Both the position numbers and the translations under genes were made by a program. Below the pieces are notes generated by a model, which was not told the origin of the DNA, did no database searches, and was given only the letters and a program-made list of their open reading frames with translations. From Eubacteriales bacterium (GTDB taxonomy: Bacteria; Bacillota; Clostridia; Lachnospirales; Lachnospiraceae), in contig JAUNDE010000014.1 of assembly GCA_030526265.1 (NCBI GenBank), forward strand, positions 1 to 46,568: DNA of 46,568 bases, in the 5' to 3' direction. The number at the start of each line of letters is the position of its first letter. The first letter of the stretch is position 1. Of the stretch, positions 23,065 to 31,570 are shown one piece after another.

Positions 23065-23901
23065 ATGGAGTATATCAGATTATCAAATGGAGTAGATGTA
23101 CCAGGTATTGGATTTGGGACATGGCAGGCACCGGAAAATGAAGTGACAAAGAACGCAGTAAAACTTGCACTTGAGACAGGATACCGTCATATTGATGCGG
23201 CTTCCAGATATTGTAATGAGCAGTGGGTCGGAGAAGGAATGAAAGAGTCCGGGGTGAAAAGAGAGGAGATCTTCCTGACTGGTAAGTTGTGGAATAATGC
23301 CCTGACGTATGATGATGCGATTCGGGAATTTGAAAAATCGATTACGGATCTGAAGACAGAGTATCTTGATCTTTACCTGATCCACTGGCCAAGACCGGTA
23401 GTATGTCGTGACACATATATTGAGAGAAATGTTCAGGTCTGGAAAGCAATGGAAGATCTGTATAAAGACGGAAAAATAAAGGCTATAGGTGTGAGTAATT
23501 TCAAAGTTCATCATATGGAAGAACTGATGGAGCGAACAGAGATTATGCCAATGGTCAACCAGATTGAATTTCACCCAGGCTTTACACAGCCGGAGGTGGT
23601 GGAGTTCTGTAAAAGAAATGAAATAGCAGTGGAAGCGTACAGTCCGCTGTCATTCGGCGGAGTATTCAAATGTCCGGAGCTTCTTCAGATTGCAAAAGAA
23701 GCAGGTGTAGACGTCGCAAAGCTTTGTTATAGATATGTTCTTCAAAAAGGAATCATTACGCTGACGAAGAGCGTCACACCAGAGAGAATTGTCGAAAATC
23801 GGAAGCTTGATTTTATCCTGAGCGATCAGGTGATGGCAAAGATTGACGCAGTCACAACCTGTGAAGGTCGCAAAAGAGACAGTGATAAGATGGATTTTTG
23901 A
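23065..23901 (+). CDS. Aldo/keto reductase
   Basis: A 278-residue TIM-barrel reductase (AKR5-like). The catalytic tetrad is visible: Asp and Tyr in HIDAASRYCNE (about 43-53), Lys in FLTGKLWN (about 75), His in YLIHWPRP (about 107). NADPH-binding GVSNF and SPLS motifs are present, as is LTKSVTPERIVEN at the C-terminal cofactor site. It reduces aldehydes or ketones; substrate unknown. ATG at 23065 follows AAAAGGTGA; a GTG at 23056 would overlap that site. Closed by a GC-rich terminator. Confidence 0.92.
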   Translation: MEYIRLSNGVDVPGIGFGTWQAPENEVTKNAVKLALETGYRHIDAASRYCNEQWVGEGMKESGVKREEIFLTGKLWNNALTYDDAIREFEKSITDLKTEYLDLYLIHWPRPVVCRDTYIERNVQVWKAMEDLYKDGKIKAIGVSNFKVHHMEELMERTEIMPMVNQIEFHPGFTQPEVVEFCKRNEIAVEAYSPLSFGGVFKCPELLQIAKEAGVDVAKLCYRYVLQKGIITLTKSVTPERIVENRKLDFILSDQVMAKIDAVTTCEGRKRDSDKMDF

Positions 23902-23919
23902 ATGAGAAGATAATGGCGT

Positions 23920-23950
23920 GACCCCGGCCAGTATGACCGGGGTCTGTTCT
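23920..23950 (+). terminator. Terminator after the aldo/keto reductase
   Basis: GACCCCGG (23920-23927), 9-base loop, CCGGGGTC (23937-23944), followed by TGTTCT; a weak T-tract but a strong stem. Confidence 0.75.
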
Positions 23951-23954
23951 GTGA

Positions 23955-24035
23955 ATAGATTTATTTTTTTCAGTTTTTTTATCTTCCAGTTTCGGCATAT
24001 CATCGATCAGCTTTTGCTTATTTGTCTTATCTATA
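23955..24035 (-). pseudogene. 3'-end fragment of a DUF1836 gene
   Basis: On the minus strand the sequence reads DKTNKQKLIDDMPKLEDKK, matching the C-terminus of the intact DUF1836 protein at 30876-31487 (KKQVIEKLIDDMPKPESNKK). The DNA core at 23989-24015 equals 30899-30925 with a single mismatch. No start codon or N-terminal part is present. The fragment lies just left of the AT-rich island, in the same orientation as the intact gene on its right. Confidence 0.75.
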
Positions 24036-24063
24036 ATTACGCTCTTTTATTACGTTTATCTAT

Positions 24064-24092
24064 TTGACTTATCATTTTAATAATAATACAAT
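24064..24092 (+). promoter_or_regulatory. Promoter of the AT-rich island operon
   Basis: TTGACT (24064-24069), 17 bases, TACAAT (24087-24092), 41 bases before the first gene. An ATAC-N7-GTAT inverted repeat (about 24095-24109) follows and could be an operator. Confidence 0.65.
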
Positions 24093-24132
24093 TTATACGG
24101 TTATTGTATCGAAAAAACAGGAAATATCAGCT

Positions 24133-24564
24133 ATGGACTTAACAACTCAAGCAGTAGAAGTATGTGAACAATATAGAAGAAAAGGGTTTGCTTGTTCGGA
24201 ATCTGTATTTCGGGCACTTACCGATATTTATAATCTGAAAGTACCTATGGATACATATCAGGTGATCAGTGTGTTTGCCGGCGGTGGTATTGATGATGGT
24301 CGCTGTGGAGTCGTTGAAGCAGGTCTTTTCGTCATTTCTATTCTTTTTAAAAAGGGGAAGCTTTCCAGAGCATATTCATTAGAAGAATTATCTGTTCAAC
24401 TTCATCAGGAGTTTGTTGATTATTATGGCGGTTATAATTGTAGGGATATATTTTATCCTTTATACGAAGAACATAAGCGCTCGTTAAAAGGTGAAGCTGA
24501 TTTTTTTTGTGCATTTCACGATGGAATAACAATTATTACATCCTTTATAGAATCGAAGATATAA
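24133..24564 (+). CDS. C_GCAxxG_C_C-family small redox-type protein (first copy)
   Basis: About 143 residues from the ATG at 24133 (AGGA upstream); longer in-frame starts fall in the promoter. Cys pattern of the C_GCAxxG_C_C family: GFACSESVFRAL (about 20-31), FAGGGIDDGRCGVVEAGLF (about 55-75), YYGGYNCRDIF, and a final Cys in FFCAFHDG. The family is presumed redox-active or metal-binding and is often next to sulfur or selenium genes; no reaction is established. First gene of the island operon, directly before the binding-protein gene, so it may process or protect the imported compound. Confidence 0.7.
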   Translation: MDLTTQAVEVCEQYRRKGFACSESVFRALTDIYNLKVPMDTYQVISVFAGGGIDDGRCGVVEAGLFVISILFKKGKLSRAYSLEELSVQLHQEFVDYYGGYNCRDIFYPLYEEHKRSLKGEADFFCAFHDGITIITSFIESKI

Positions 24565-24588
24565 AGGGTATAAAGAAAAGGAGAAATT

Positions 24589-25494
24589 ATGAAAAAAAGA
24601 GTATTGAGTATGGTTCTTTGTGGTGTCATGGCTATTAGTATGCTTACAGCATGTTCAGGCAGTTCAAAGAGTGAGGAAAGCAGTGAAGAAAAAGGAACTG
24701 TTGTAATGGGTGGAAAGTCTTTCACAGAGGCTTATCTCTTGAGTGAAATCTATTCACTTGCTTTAGAGGATAATGGATATACTGTTGAAAAGGTGTATGA
24801 TATGAACACAGATACAATTACACCTGCTATCCAGAATGATGAAATTGACATGTATCCAGAATACATCGGAACAGCTTTGACAGATATACTTGGTGCCGAA
24901 CTTGAAACAGACGTTGATGTAATGTATGAAACTGTATCTAGTCAGTTTTCTGAGAAATGGAATATTAAATGGCTTGATCTGACTACAATGGAAGACAAGG
25001 TAGTTATGGTTATGCGTGCTGACAGAGCAGAAGAGTTAGGCGTTAAAACACTTACAGATCTTCAGAAGGTGGCAGATCAGCTTATTCTTGGAGATGGTGT
25101 TAATTTCGCAGAGAGAGAAGATGACCTTCTGAGATTAAATAGTATTTTTGGAGAATTTGCATTTGAAGTTAAGAATGTAGATTACTCTCTTGCATACTCA
25201 TGTCTTGAGGATGGATCAGTGGATGTAATTCCAGGATTATCAACAGATCCACAGCTTCTTGGAGATACTTATGTAGTTATTGAAGAAGATCGCCCTGTAT
25301 GGCCACCACAGTATGTTGCTCCAATCGTAAGACAGGAAATTTTAGATAAGTATCCGGAAATTGAAGATATTTGTAATAATGTTTCAAAGAATATTTCTAC
25401 AGATTCTATGATTGAGATGTTGGATAAAGTAGTTAACGGCGGAGAAGAATATGAAGACGTTGCTAAGGACTTTTATGAGAACAATTGCAAATAA
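24589..25494 (+). CDS. OpuC/OsmF-type quaternary-amine ABC substrate-binding lipoprotein
   Basis: 301 residues: lipoprotein signal ending MLTACSGSS (Cys at about 22), Ser/Glu linker, then the OpuAC fold. The family signatures GKSFTEAYLLSEIYS (canonical xKNFTEQyiLgE) and IDMYPEYIGTALTDILG are present, as is VIPGLSTDPQLL, but the usual glycine-betaine stretch is replaced by unusual segments (GDGVNFAERED). An osmoprotectant-type ligand (choline, betaine, carnitine) or a related sulfur betaine such as ergothioneine is possible; the ligand cannot be read here. Partner permeases and ATPase lie downstream. Confidence 0.88.
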   Translation: MKKRVLSMVLCGVMAISMLTACSGSSKSEESSEEKGTVVMGGKSFTEAYLLSEIYSLALEDNGYTVEKVYDMNTDTITPAIQNDEIDMYPEYIGTALTDILGAELETDVDVMYETVSSQFSEKWNIKWLDLTTMEDKVVMVMRADRAEELGVKTLTDLQKVADQLILGDGVNFAEREDDLLRLNSIFGEFAFEVKNVDYSLAYSCLEDGSVDVIPGLSTDPQLLGDTYVVIEEDRPVWPPQYVAPIVRQEILDKYPEIEDICNNVSKNISTDSMIEMLDKVVNGGEEYEDVAKDFYENNCK

Positions 25495-25502
25495 TCATAA
25501 AT

Positions 25503-25949
25503 ATGAATGAGAAATCCGAAAAAATTTATTACTTGAATCATAATATTCGGGAATATAAAAAGGAGGGGTATCCTTGTGGACCTGCAAGCCTTAAAGCCTT
25601 GGCAGAGACATATGGGGTATCCCTTTGTCTTGAATTAGAATATCAGGGTTTGATTTTTACTAATGGAGGCTATGTAAAGGATCGATGTGCCTTTTTTCAG
25701 TCTGCTGCAGTTATCATAGGTCTCTGGCTTGGCAGAACTGATCCTTCAGTAAAAAGAGATGCCTATAGACAAGCTATGGGAATACTGTCGGAGACATTTT
25801 CTAAAAATGTAGGAAGTTATCTATGTCAAAATATTTCTGAATGCTCTGATTTTCAAAATGAAGAATGCCTTGAATCACTTTCCCAGACTGTGATTGAATC
25901 GCTTGATTATATTCTTGAAAATATCGTAAGAAGACAAAGCACAAACTAG
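25503..25949 (+). CDS. C_GCAxxG_C_C-like small cysteine protein (second, divergent copy)
   Basis: About 148 residues. Cys occur at positions resembling the first gene of the operon: EGYPCGPASLKALAETYG, FTNGGYVKDRCAFFQSAAV, YLCQNISECSDFQNEECLES. It is clearly diverged, with a longer acidic C-terminus and extra Cys. No good ribosome site is seen and it starts 8 bases after the binding-protein stop, so coupling is likely. Sandwiched between binding protein and permease, it may be specific to this transport system. Function unknown. Confidence 0.6.
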   Translation: MNEKSEKIYYLNHNIREYKKEGYPCGPASLKALAETYGVSLCLELEYQGLIFTNGGYVKDRCAFFQSAAVIIGLWLGRTDPSVKRDAYRQAMGILSETFSKNVGSYLCQNISECSDFQNEECLESLSQTVIESLDYILENIVRRQSTN

Positions 25950-25957
25950 GAGGATAT

Positions 25958-26596
25958 ATGATTTCAGATATGATACAATATGCCATCAAAGACTCCGATA
26001 GATATATAATGTTGATCGAGCAACATTTGCTTATGGATGCTGTAGCATTATTTATATGCGTTATCATAGGCGTTCCTGTCGGGTATTTGTGTGCAAAGAA
26101 AGAAAAAATATCAGTTCCGGTTACTGCGATCGCAACATTGTTTATGATGATTCCCAGTTTGGCACTTTTCGCTATTTTACAGCCGATCTTTGGAATGGGG
26201 GCTACTCCGGCTATGATTGCACTTATTCTTGGTGGAATCCCGCTTATTATCATAAACACAAGGTCTGGATATCTAAATGTGGACAAGAATGTTTGTGAAA
26301 ATGCATATGCGCTTGGAATGGAACACTGGAGGGTTTGTCTGATGGTAGAGACACCGCTGGCATTACCGTCTATTCTAAATGGACTACGAATCTCAGCAGT
26401 CTCTGTAATTGCCGGAACTGCAATCGCAACGTATATTGGCGCCGGAGGGCTTGGATTCTATATCGATATGGGTATTGGGACACGTAATTTTGCGGTATCC
26501 TATCTTGGGGCTTTTACGGTTGCATTTATCGCTGTGACTGTTGATTTTGTTCTTTCTATTTTACAGAAAAGACAGCTAAAGAAAGTAACATATTAA
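25958..26596 (+). CDS. OpuCB-type ABC permease
   Basis: 212 residues, about five membrane spans. The permease signature LRISAVSVIAGTAIATYIGAGGLG and the EAA-like loop ENAYALGMEHWRVCLMVETPLALPSILNGL place it with betaine/choline (ProW/OpuC) permeases. AGGAGG before the ATG. It probably pairs with the second permease at 27583-28212 as a heterodimer. Confidence 0.9.
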   Translation: MISDMIQYAIKDSDRYIMLIEQHLLMDAVALFICVIIGVPVGYLCAKKEKISVPVTAIATLFMMIPSLALFAILQPIFGMGATPAMIALILGGIPLIIINTRSGYLNVDKNVCENAYALGMEHWRVCLMVETPLALPSILNGLRISAVSVIAGTAIATYIGAGGLGFYIDMGIGTRNFAVSYLGAFTVAFIAVTVDFVLSILQKRQLKKVTY

Positions 26597-26615
26597 CTTT
26601 ACAAGGAGTAAAATA

Positions 26616-27572
26616 ATGACAGAAATTGCAATTGAATTCAAAAATGTAAGAAAGCGTTTTTCTGGAAATGAGTATGACTCGGTTTCAGATGTAAGCATTT
26701 CCATTGAACAGGGAAGTTTTATTACTATTCTCGGAACATCTGGGTCAGGAAAAACCACACTCTTAAAGATGGTAAACCGAATTCATGAATTAACCGATGG
26801 GGAGATCCTGTATTTTGGTGAAAATATAAACGATCTGAATGTCAATGATTATCGCAGAAAAATTGGCTATGTTATTCAGCAGAGTGGACTTCTTCCGCAC
26901 AAGACTGTAGAAGAAAATATAGCAATTGTTCCGAAGATGCTTAAATGGGACAAGCAAAAAATAGATAATCGAATCAAAGAATTGATGGATTTGGTTTGTC
27001 TGGATTATGATACTTATCGTAAGCGTTATCCAAGAAGCCTTTCTGGAGGAGAACAGCAGAGGGTTGGTATTGCCCGGGCACTTGCAACAAATCCGTCTGT
27101 TATGCTGATGGACGAGCCATTCGGTGCTATTGATGCCATTACTCGAAGTGTGCTTCAGAAAGAGATAAAATCTCTACAGAAGAAGTTGAAGAATACTGTT
27201 CTATTTGTAACACATGATGTATACGAAGCATTTTTGCTCGGAAAAAAGATAATTGTCATGGATGGCGGAAAGATTCAGCAGTTTGATACACCGTTTAATA
27301 TTATGATGCATCCAGCCAATGACTTTGTTAAGAAGCTTATTTTTACAGGGGACATCTATGATAAATTAAAAGTACTTACTATTGATAATGAATTAGAAGA
27401 GGCTACTCCGGAAGAAATCAAAGAGGGTATCCGGATCGAAGCGGACAAACATCTGAATGATGCGTTAGTTCTTTTTATAAAAAAAGAATGCAAGTATCTG
27501 ATCGTTGTGGACAATGATCAGGTTCTTGGAAAATTACCAATAGAAAAGTTACAGTCAATTATGGGTAAATAG
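26616..27572 (+). CDS. OpuCA-type ABC ATPase
   Basis: 318 residues. Walker A GTSGSGKTTL (about 39-48), Q-loop VIQQSGLLPHKTV, signature RSLSGGEQQRVGIARAL, Walker B VMLMDEPFGAID, switch His in LFVTHDV. The C-terminal extension ends in a short CBS-like stretch (CKYLIVVDNDQVLGKLPIEKL), shorter than the tandem CBS pair of true osmosensing OpuCA, so osmotic gating may be absent. Energises the importer. Confidence 0.92.
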   Translation: MTEIAIEFKNVRKRFSGNEYDSVSDVSISIEQGSFITILGTSGSGKTTLLKMVNRIHELTDGEILYFGENINDLNVNDYRRKIGYVIQQSGLLPHKTVEENIAIVPKMLKWDKQKIDNRIKELMDLVCLDYDTYRKRYPRSLSGGEQQRVGIARALATNPSVMLMDEPFGAIDAITRSVLQKEIKSLQKKLKNTVLFVTHDVYEAFLLGKKIIVMDGGKIQQFDTPFNIMMHPANDFVKKLIFTGDIYDKLKVLTIDNELEEATPEEIKEGIRIEADKHLNDALVLFIKKECKYLIVVDNDQVLGKLPIEKLQSIMGK

Positions 27573-27582
27573 TGAGGAGATC

Positions 27583-28212
27583 ATGGATTATTTAATCAGT
27601 CATTATGATGCTGTTCTGGAATGTGTTCTGGAACACGTCGAATTAACAGTTTTAACACTTTTGATTTCATTTATTATAGCATTCCCTATCGGAGTGCTGA
27701 TTTCAAAATGTAAAATAATGTCAGGACCAATTAACGGGATCTTCAATACCATATATGCCATTCCATCGATCGCGCTCTTTGGATTTCTTATTCCGTATAC
27801 CGGAATTGGAACAGGAACAGCGATTACGGCATTTGTTGTATACAACCAGTATATGCTGATAAAAAGTGTAGAAGCAGGTTTTGATTCCATAAGTCCTACT
27901 ATTCATGAGATTGGCAAAGGTCTTGGCTATAACAAATTATATTTTTTCTTTTCAGTAGAACTGCCGCTTGCACTTCCATCTATAGTAAATGGATTGAAAC
28001 TTGCAACGATTGGGACTGTTACAGGGTCTACATTGGGTGCAACAATAGGAGCAGGTGGATTAGGCGTTTTGATTTTTCGAGGTCTTAAAATGAGGCATTG
28101 GAATAAAGTCATTATTGGAACTGTTTTGTGTACGATTCTGGCATTTGCTTCCTCGATCTTATTGCAGGCAATTGAAAATAGAGTAAGAAAAAGAGCGCAG
28201 GGTGAGCTGTAA
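27583..28212 (+). CDS. OpuCD-type ABC permease
   Basis: 209 residues, about five to six spans. LLISFIIAFPIGVLISKCK, FNTIYAIPSIALFGFLIPYTGIG, the loop IHEIGKGLGYNKLYFFFSVELPLALPSIVNGL and TGSTLGATIGAGGLG match OpuCB/OpuCD permeases. GTGAGGAG upstream. Its TAA overlaps the ATG of the MFS gene by one base (TAATG), showing translational coupling. Confidence 0.9.
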   Translation: MDYLISHYDAVLECVLEHVELTVLTLLISFIIAFPIGVLISKCKIMSGPINGIFNTIYAIPSIALFGFLIPYTGIGTGTAITAFVVYNQYMLIKSVEAGFDSISPTIHEIGKGLGYNKLYFFFSVELPLALPSIVNGLKLATIGTVTGSTLGATIGAGGLGVLIFRGLKMRHWNKVIIGTVLCTILAFASSILLQAIENRVRKRAQGEL

Positions 28213-29429
28213 TGAAAGTGAAACAGAAAAAAAATAATGCTCTTGGTATGATTGTAACCTTAGCATGCGCTAATACCGCTTTATATGGGCTCCCCTTTAT
28301 GAGAAGCCAGTTTTATGATATTATGCGGGATGCATTACATCTTACCAATACGCAGCTTAGTACGCTGTTTAGTATTTTTGGCGCTGTTTCTATGGGATCT
28401 TATCTTGTGGGAGGGGTTCTTGCAGATTACATTTCTGTCAAAAAGATATTGTTAATTGCTTTGCTCGTATCCGGAGTATTACATCTGTCTGTTATTGCAG
28501 TACCCAGTTATATTATACTTTGCTTTATCTTTGGAATTATGGCGGTGACATCCGTTTTGATGTTTTATCCATCATCTATGAAAGTTTTGAATTCATTGAG
28601 TGAAGAGAAAAAGGGATCAATATTTGGAAATTATATCGTGGTTATCGATATTCTTGGTATTCTGATTGTCGGAATAGGTCTTTTATTTCTTATGATGACT
28701 AAGAATAATACATTTGTATTCAAAAGCATTGTAGCATTGTATGGAGTGATCCATTTTATTGCAGCATTTTTTTTGAACAGACTCTTTAATGAACAAGAAT
28801 ACTGTGATAGGGCTAGAAGGATCAAACTTTCGGAAATTTCGGGTATAATAAAGAATAAAGCTACCTGGGGAGTAGTTGTCATCTTTTTTTGTAACTACTT
28901 AATGATAGGGGCACTTACTTATGTGATTCCATTTCTTTCACAGATGTATCATATGGATGAAACTTCTACACTTATTATATCTATTGTCAGAGTAAATATT
29001 CTTGCTATTTTTGCGGCCTACTTTGGTGGTAAGATTGTCGATAAAACAGGATCTGCCATCTGTGTTAGTAAGGTTACCTTTATTATTAGCAGTTTATTTG
29101 CGATTCTTATTATTGGAAGTTTTCATATCAATGTTCCATTGTGGATTATCATCTTTTCGGTTATGATTATTTCCACTCTGGTTAACGCAGCAAAATCAAT
29201 TAACATGATTACGATATCGGAAATTCAAATACCGCAAACCTGCATGGGTACGGCAATTGGAATTATTACTTTTTTTGGTTATTCACCAGATGCATTCTAC
29301 TTTTCTTTTGCAGGATTTGCTATTGACCAGTGGGGGAAACTTGGGTTTGAAATTATCTTTCTCTCATTATTAGTTTGTGGAATTATTGGGGGGATAGCAT
29401 GTAAATTGCTGGAAAGGAACAAATTATAA
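28212..29429 (+). CDS. MFS transporter coupled to the ABC importer
   Basis: 405 residues, 12 predicted spans. Major-facilitator motif A-like GGVLADYISVKKILL between spans 2 and 3, and a second GGKIVDKTGSAICVSK between spans 8 and 9. Overlaps the preceding permease stop by one base, so expressed with it. It could export a product of the imported compound or serve as a second importer. Substrate unknown; visibly AT-rich like its neighbours. Confidence 0.85.
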   Translation: MKVKQKKNNALGMIVTLACANTALYGLPFMRSQFYDIMRDALHLTNTQLSTLFSIFGAVSMGSYLVGGVLADYISVKKILLIALLVSGVLHLSVIAVPSYIILCFIFGIMAVTSVLMFYPSSMKVLNSLSEEKKGSIFGNYIVVIDILGILIVGIGLLFLMMTKNNTFVFKSIVALYGVIHFIAAFFLNRLFNEQEYCDRARRIKLSEISGIIKNKATWGVVVIFFCNYLMIGALTYVIPFLSQMYHMDETSTLIISIVRVNILAIFAAYFGGKIVDKTGSAICVSKVTFIISSLFAILIIGSFHINVPLWIIIFSVMIISTLVNAAKSINMITISEIQIPQTCMGTAIGIITFFGYSPDAFYFSFAGFAIDQWGKLGFEIIFLSLLVCGIIGGIACKLLERNKL

Positions 29430-29433
29430 AGAT

Positions 29434-30708
29434 ATGAATATAAAAAAAATCGATACGAATACCGTACACTTTGCTCTTAAATCTGATGATTGGGTGGTGG
29501 TTGATACTAGAAACTCTAACTCTTTTATTGGTTGGTGTATGGAGAGTGAAAAGAAAAAAGGGCATATAAAAGGTGCTACTGACTTTGCGGCGGAATGGAT
29601 CACATTTCCATTTATCAGTGCATGGTCAACTAAGGAAGAAAGAATCAGAAATATAGAAAATAAGTTCAAAGATAAAAAGTTTTTGCCTGACATGAAGATT
29701 ATACTTTATGACACAAATGGGACTGATGCTGAAGTTGTGGCTCAGTATTTTTTCGAGAGAGGACTTCAAAATCTATATTATTATAACTTTAATGATTGGG
29801 ATGGAGATACAACCTGTGTTGATCATTATGAAAAAATGGTTCCGGTTCAATGGGTAAAAAATGTTATTGATGGTAAAAAAACAGAGTTCTATGATGGAGG
29901 TCGATATAAAATATTTGAAGTCTCTGAGACGGAAGAACCCTGCAAAGAGTTCCTGGAAGGTCACATTCCGGGAAGTACTCATATCTGGGTCAACGAATTT
30001 CAGAAATTTCCTGAACAGTGCATGGCATCCGATGATGTTTTGGAGGAATTCGCTCGCAATAACGGAATTACAGTAGATACAACGGTTATTATTTATGCTA
30101 TGGGGTATACTGGAGCCAGCCACCTTCTGGCGCTCGTTCTTGAATACATGGGAGTGAAGAATATTCATTGTATCAATGGAAGTAGTCATCAGTGGCTTCA
30201 ACAGAATTATCCTGTAGAAACAGGATTTGCTGCAAAACAACCGGTAGAGTCTTTTGGAGCAAAGATTCCAGGAAATAAAAACATTGTAGTTAAGATTGAA
30301 GAGGCAAGGGAAATAATGCTTGAAACGCATTCTGACCAATTGGTAGATATGCGTTCATGGGAAGAGTATACCGGGGTTACGTCAGGCTATGATTATGTTG
30401 AACGAGCTGGAAGAATTCCCAATACTCTGTGGTGTTTTAAAGAACACTGGTATCTTAACCCGGATGAAACGATGGGAAATCCGGAAGAAATGGTTGATCA
30501 TTGGAAAGAGTGCGGAATTGATTTAAATAAGAGAAATGTATTCTTTTGTGGTGCAGGTGCTTGGTGAGCTTCTACTATTGTGCAGCAAGGTGTTGCTGCA
30601 GGGAAGAATGTTGCTTTCTTTGATGGCGGATGGTGCCAGTGGCAGATGGATCCTGATAACCCAGTTGAAATAGGGATTCCTGAACAGTACAAGGAATATG
30701 ACAAATGA
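29434..30708 (+). CDS. Triple-rhodanese sulfurtransferase (YnjE-like) with in-frame UGA, possible selenoprotein
   Basis: Three rhodanese domains. Domain 1 (about 15-125) has VVVDTRNSNSFIGW and an active loop without Cys (YDTNGTDAEV). Domain 2 (about 150-265) has EGHIPGSTHIW and Ala where Cys is expected (YAMGYTGAS). Domain 3 (about 290-424) has LVDMRSWEEYTG and a catalytic Cys372 in FFCGAGAW. Codon 378 (30565-30567) is UGA; the frame continues ASTIVQQGVAAGKNVAFFDG and GWCQWQ to a natural UGA at 30706. A hairpin suited to a SECIS lies at 30581-30600. Only domain 3 could be active, as in E. coli YnjE. If UGA is not read through, the protein is truncated and probably inactive. No strong ribosome site; AAGGA lies about 15 bases upstream. 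Confidence 0.75.
30569..30606 (+). promoter_or_regulatory. Candidate bacterial SECIS hairpin
   Basis: TGCAGCAA (30581-30588) and TTGCTGCA (30593-30600) form a perfect 8-bp stem with loop GGTG; below an internal loop, CTTC (30569-30572) pairs with GAAG (30603-30606). The apical loop begins after 21 intervening bases from the UGA and starts with G, fitting the published bacterial SECIS pattern (loop 16-37 bases from UGA, G among the first loop bases). Chance remains possible, as the stem lies in coding sequence. Confidence 0.45.
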
Positions 30709-30747
30709 GATAATAAAGAAAAATGGAATTAGAAAACAGATAAAGTT

Positions 30748-30780
30748 GGTCATGGAGCATATGCACCATGACCGTTTTTA
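30748..30780 (+). terminator. Terminator closing the island operon
   Basis: GGTCATGG (30748-30755), 10-base loop, CCATGACC (30766-30773), then GTTTTTA. Confidence 0.88.
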
Positions 30781-30875
30781 AGTGTAGGTATTTATTCTGA
30801 ATACAAATGCAGTAAGAAAACCTGAACGAAAGATTAATTGGATCTTTAATCAGTTTGATTCATATTTAAATGATT

Positions 30876-31487
30876 CTATTTTTTCTTATTCGATTCTGGT
30901 TTCGGCATGTCATCGATCAGCTTTTCAATGACCTGTTTCTTCACATAGACATCAAAGGCCAGGCTGCAGATGAATGCAAATTTCTGAAGCATTTCTTTGT
31001 TTTCATCCTCAGGTATATCAGCAAATGTTTTCAAAGAATCTCTGTAAATTCTGGTCATGTCTTTTGCTACGGAACCAAAACGTGATTTTTGAAGATTGCA
31101 GACTTCTTCGTATATTTCTGTAATAGAAAAATCTTCGTGATTACCGAAATAATCCTTTGTGAGAGGATACAGTAATGTTTCAATATCTTTGATCGAGAGT
31201 AAGTTCTTAAAATAGTAGATAAAAATCAAAACAAGAAGATGTTCCTGAGAATATTTTTTCTTTACCGGCGGAGGCAGAAGATTATTCTTCGTATAATTGT
31301 TGATCATTGTTTTGGTGAGGATCTTATCATCCTGAAATCGCTTGGTAGAGGATAATCCTTCTTCCATGAATGTTGTCACCTGATCCATATATAAATCGAT
31401 ATTCGGAATATCTTCCGGTTTGATGTAATCAATGCTGTAGATATATTTTAATATGCTGTTCAACATATCTTTTGTATCAATATCCAT
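30876..31487 (-). CDS. DUF1836 protein
   Basis: 203 residues. DUF1836 proteins are MerR-like helical regulators of unknown target. FQDDKILTKTMINNYTKNNLLPPPVKKKYSQEHLLVLIFIYYFKNLLSI (about 46-95) is the helix-turn-helix-like core; the C-terminus KKQVIEKLIDDMPKPESNKK is the part duplicated at 23955-24035. AAGGAGGTGACC precedes the ATG. The stop lies at the right edge of the AT-rich island, suggesting its 3' end served as an integration site. Confidence 0.88.
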   Translation of the reverse strand: MDIDTKDMLNSILKYIYSIDYIKPEDIPNIDLYMDQVTTFMEEGLSSTKRFQDDKILTKTMINNYTKNNLLPPPVKKKYSQEHLLVLIFIYYFKNLLSIKDIETLLYPLTKDYFGNHEDFSITEIYEEVCNLQKSRFGSVAKDMTRIYRDSLKTFADIPEDENKEMLQKFAFICSLAFDVYVKKQVIEKLIDDMPKPESNKKK

Positions 31488-31570
31488 GTGGTCACCTCCT
31501 TGACTTCTATATTATATAGTAATGAAAACCATATCGCAACAATTTTGTTGAAATGTAATCAGATGTGAAT

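Noticed and set aside
24064-24132. A longer start (TTG at 24064) for the first island gene.
   Set aside because: These bases coincide with a good promoter (TTGACT-17-TACAAT), and family similarity begins only after the ATG at 24133.
1-30708. Three in-frame UGAs (MerR remnant, DUF6179-like gene, rhodanese) suggesting UGA is read as Trp.
   Set aside because: UGA ends several well-delimited genes here at their normal family length (for example the aldo/keto reductase at 23901 and the MacB-type ATPase at 42135), and Trp is encoded by UGG throughout. Each case needs its own explanation.
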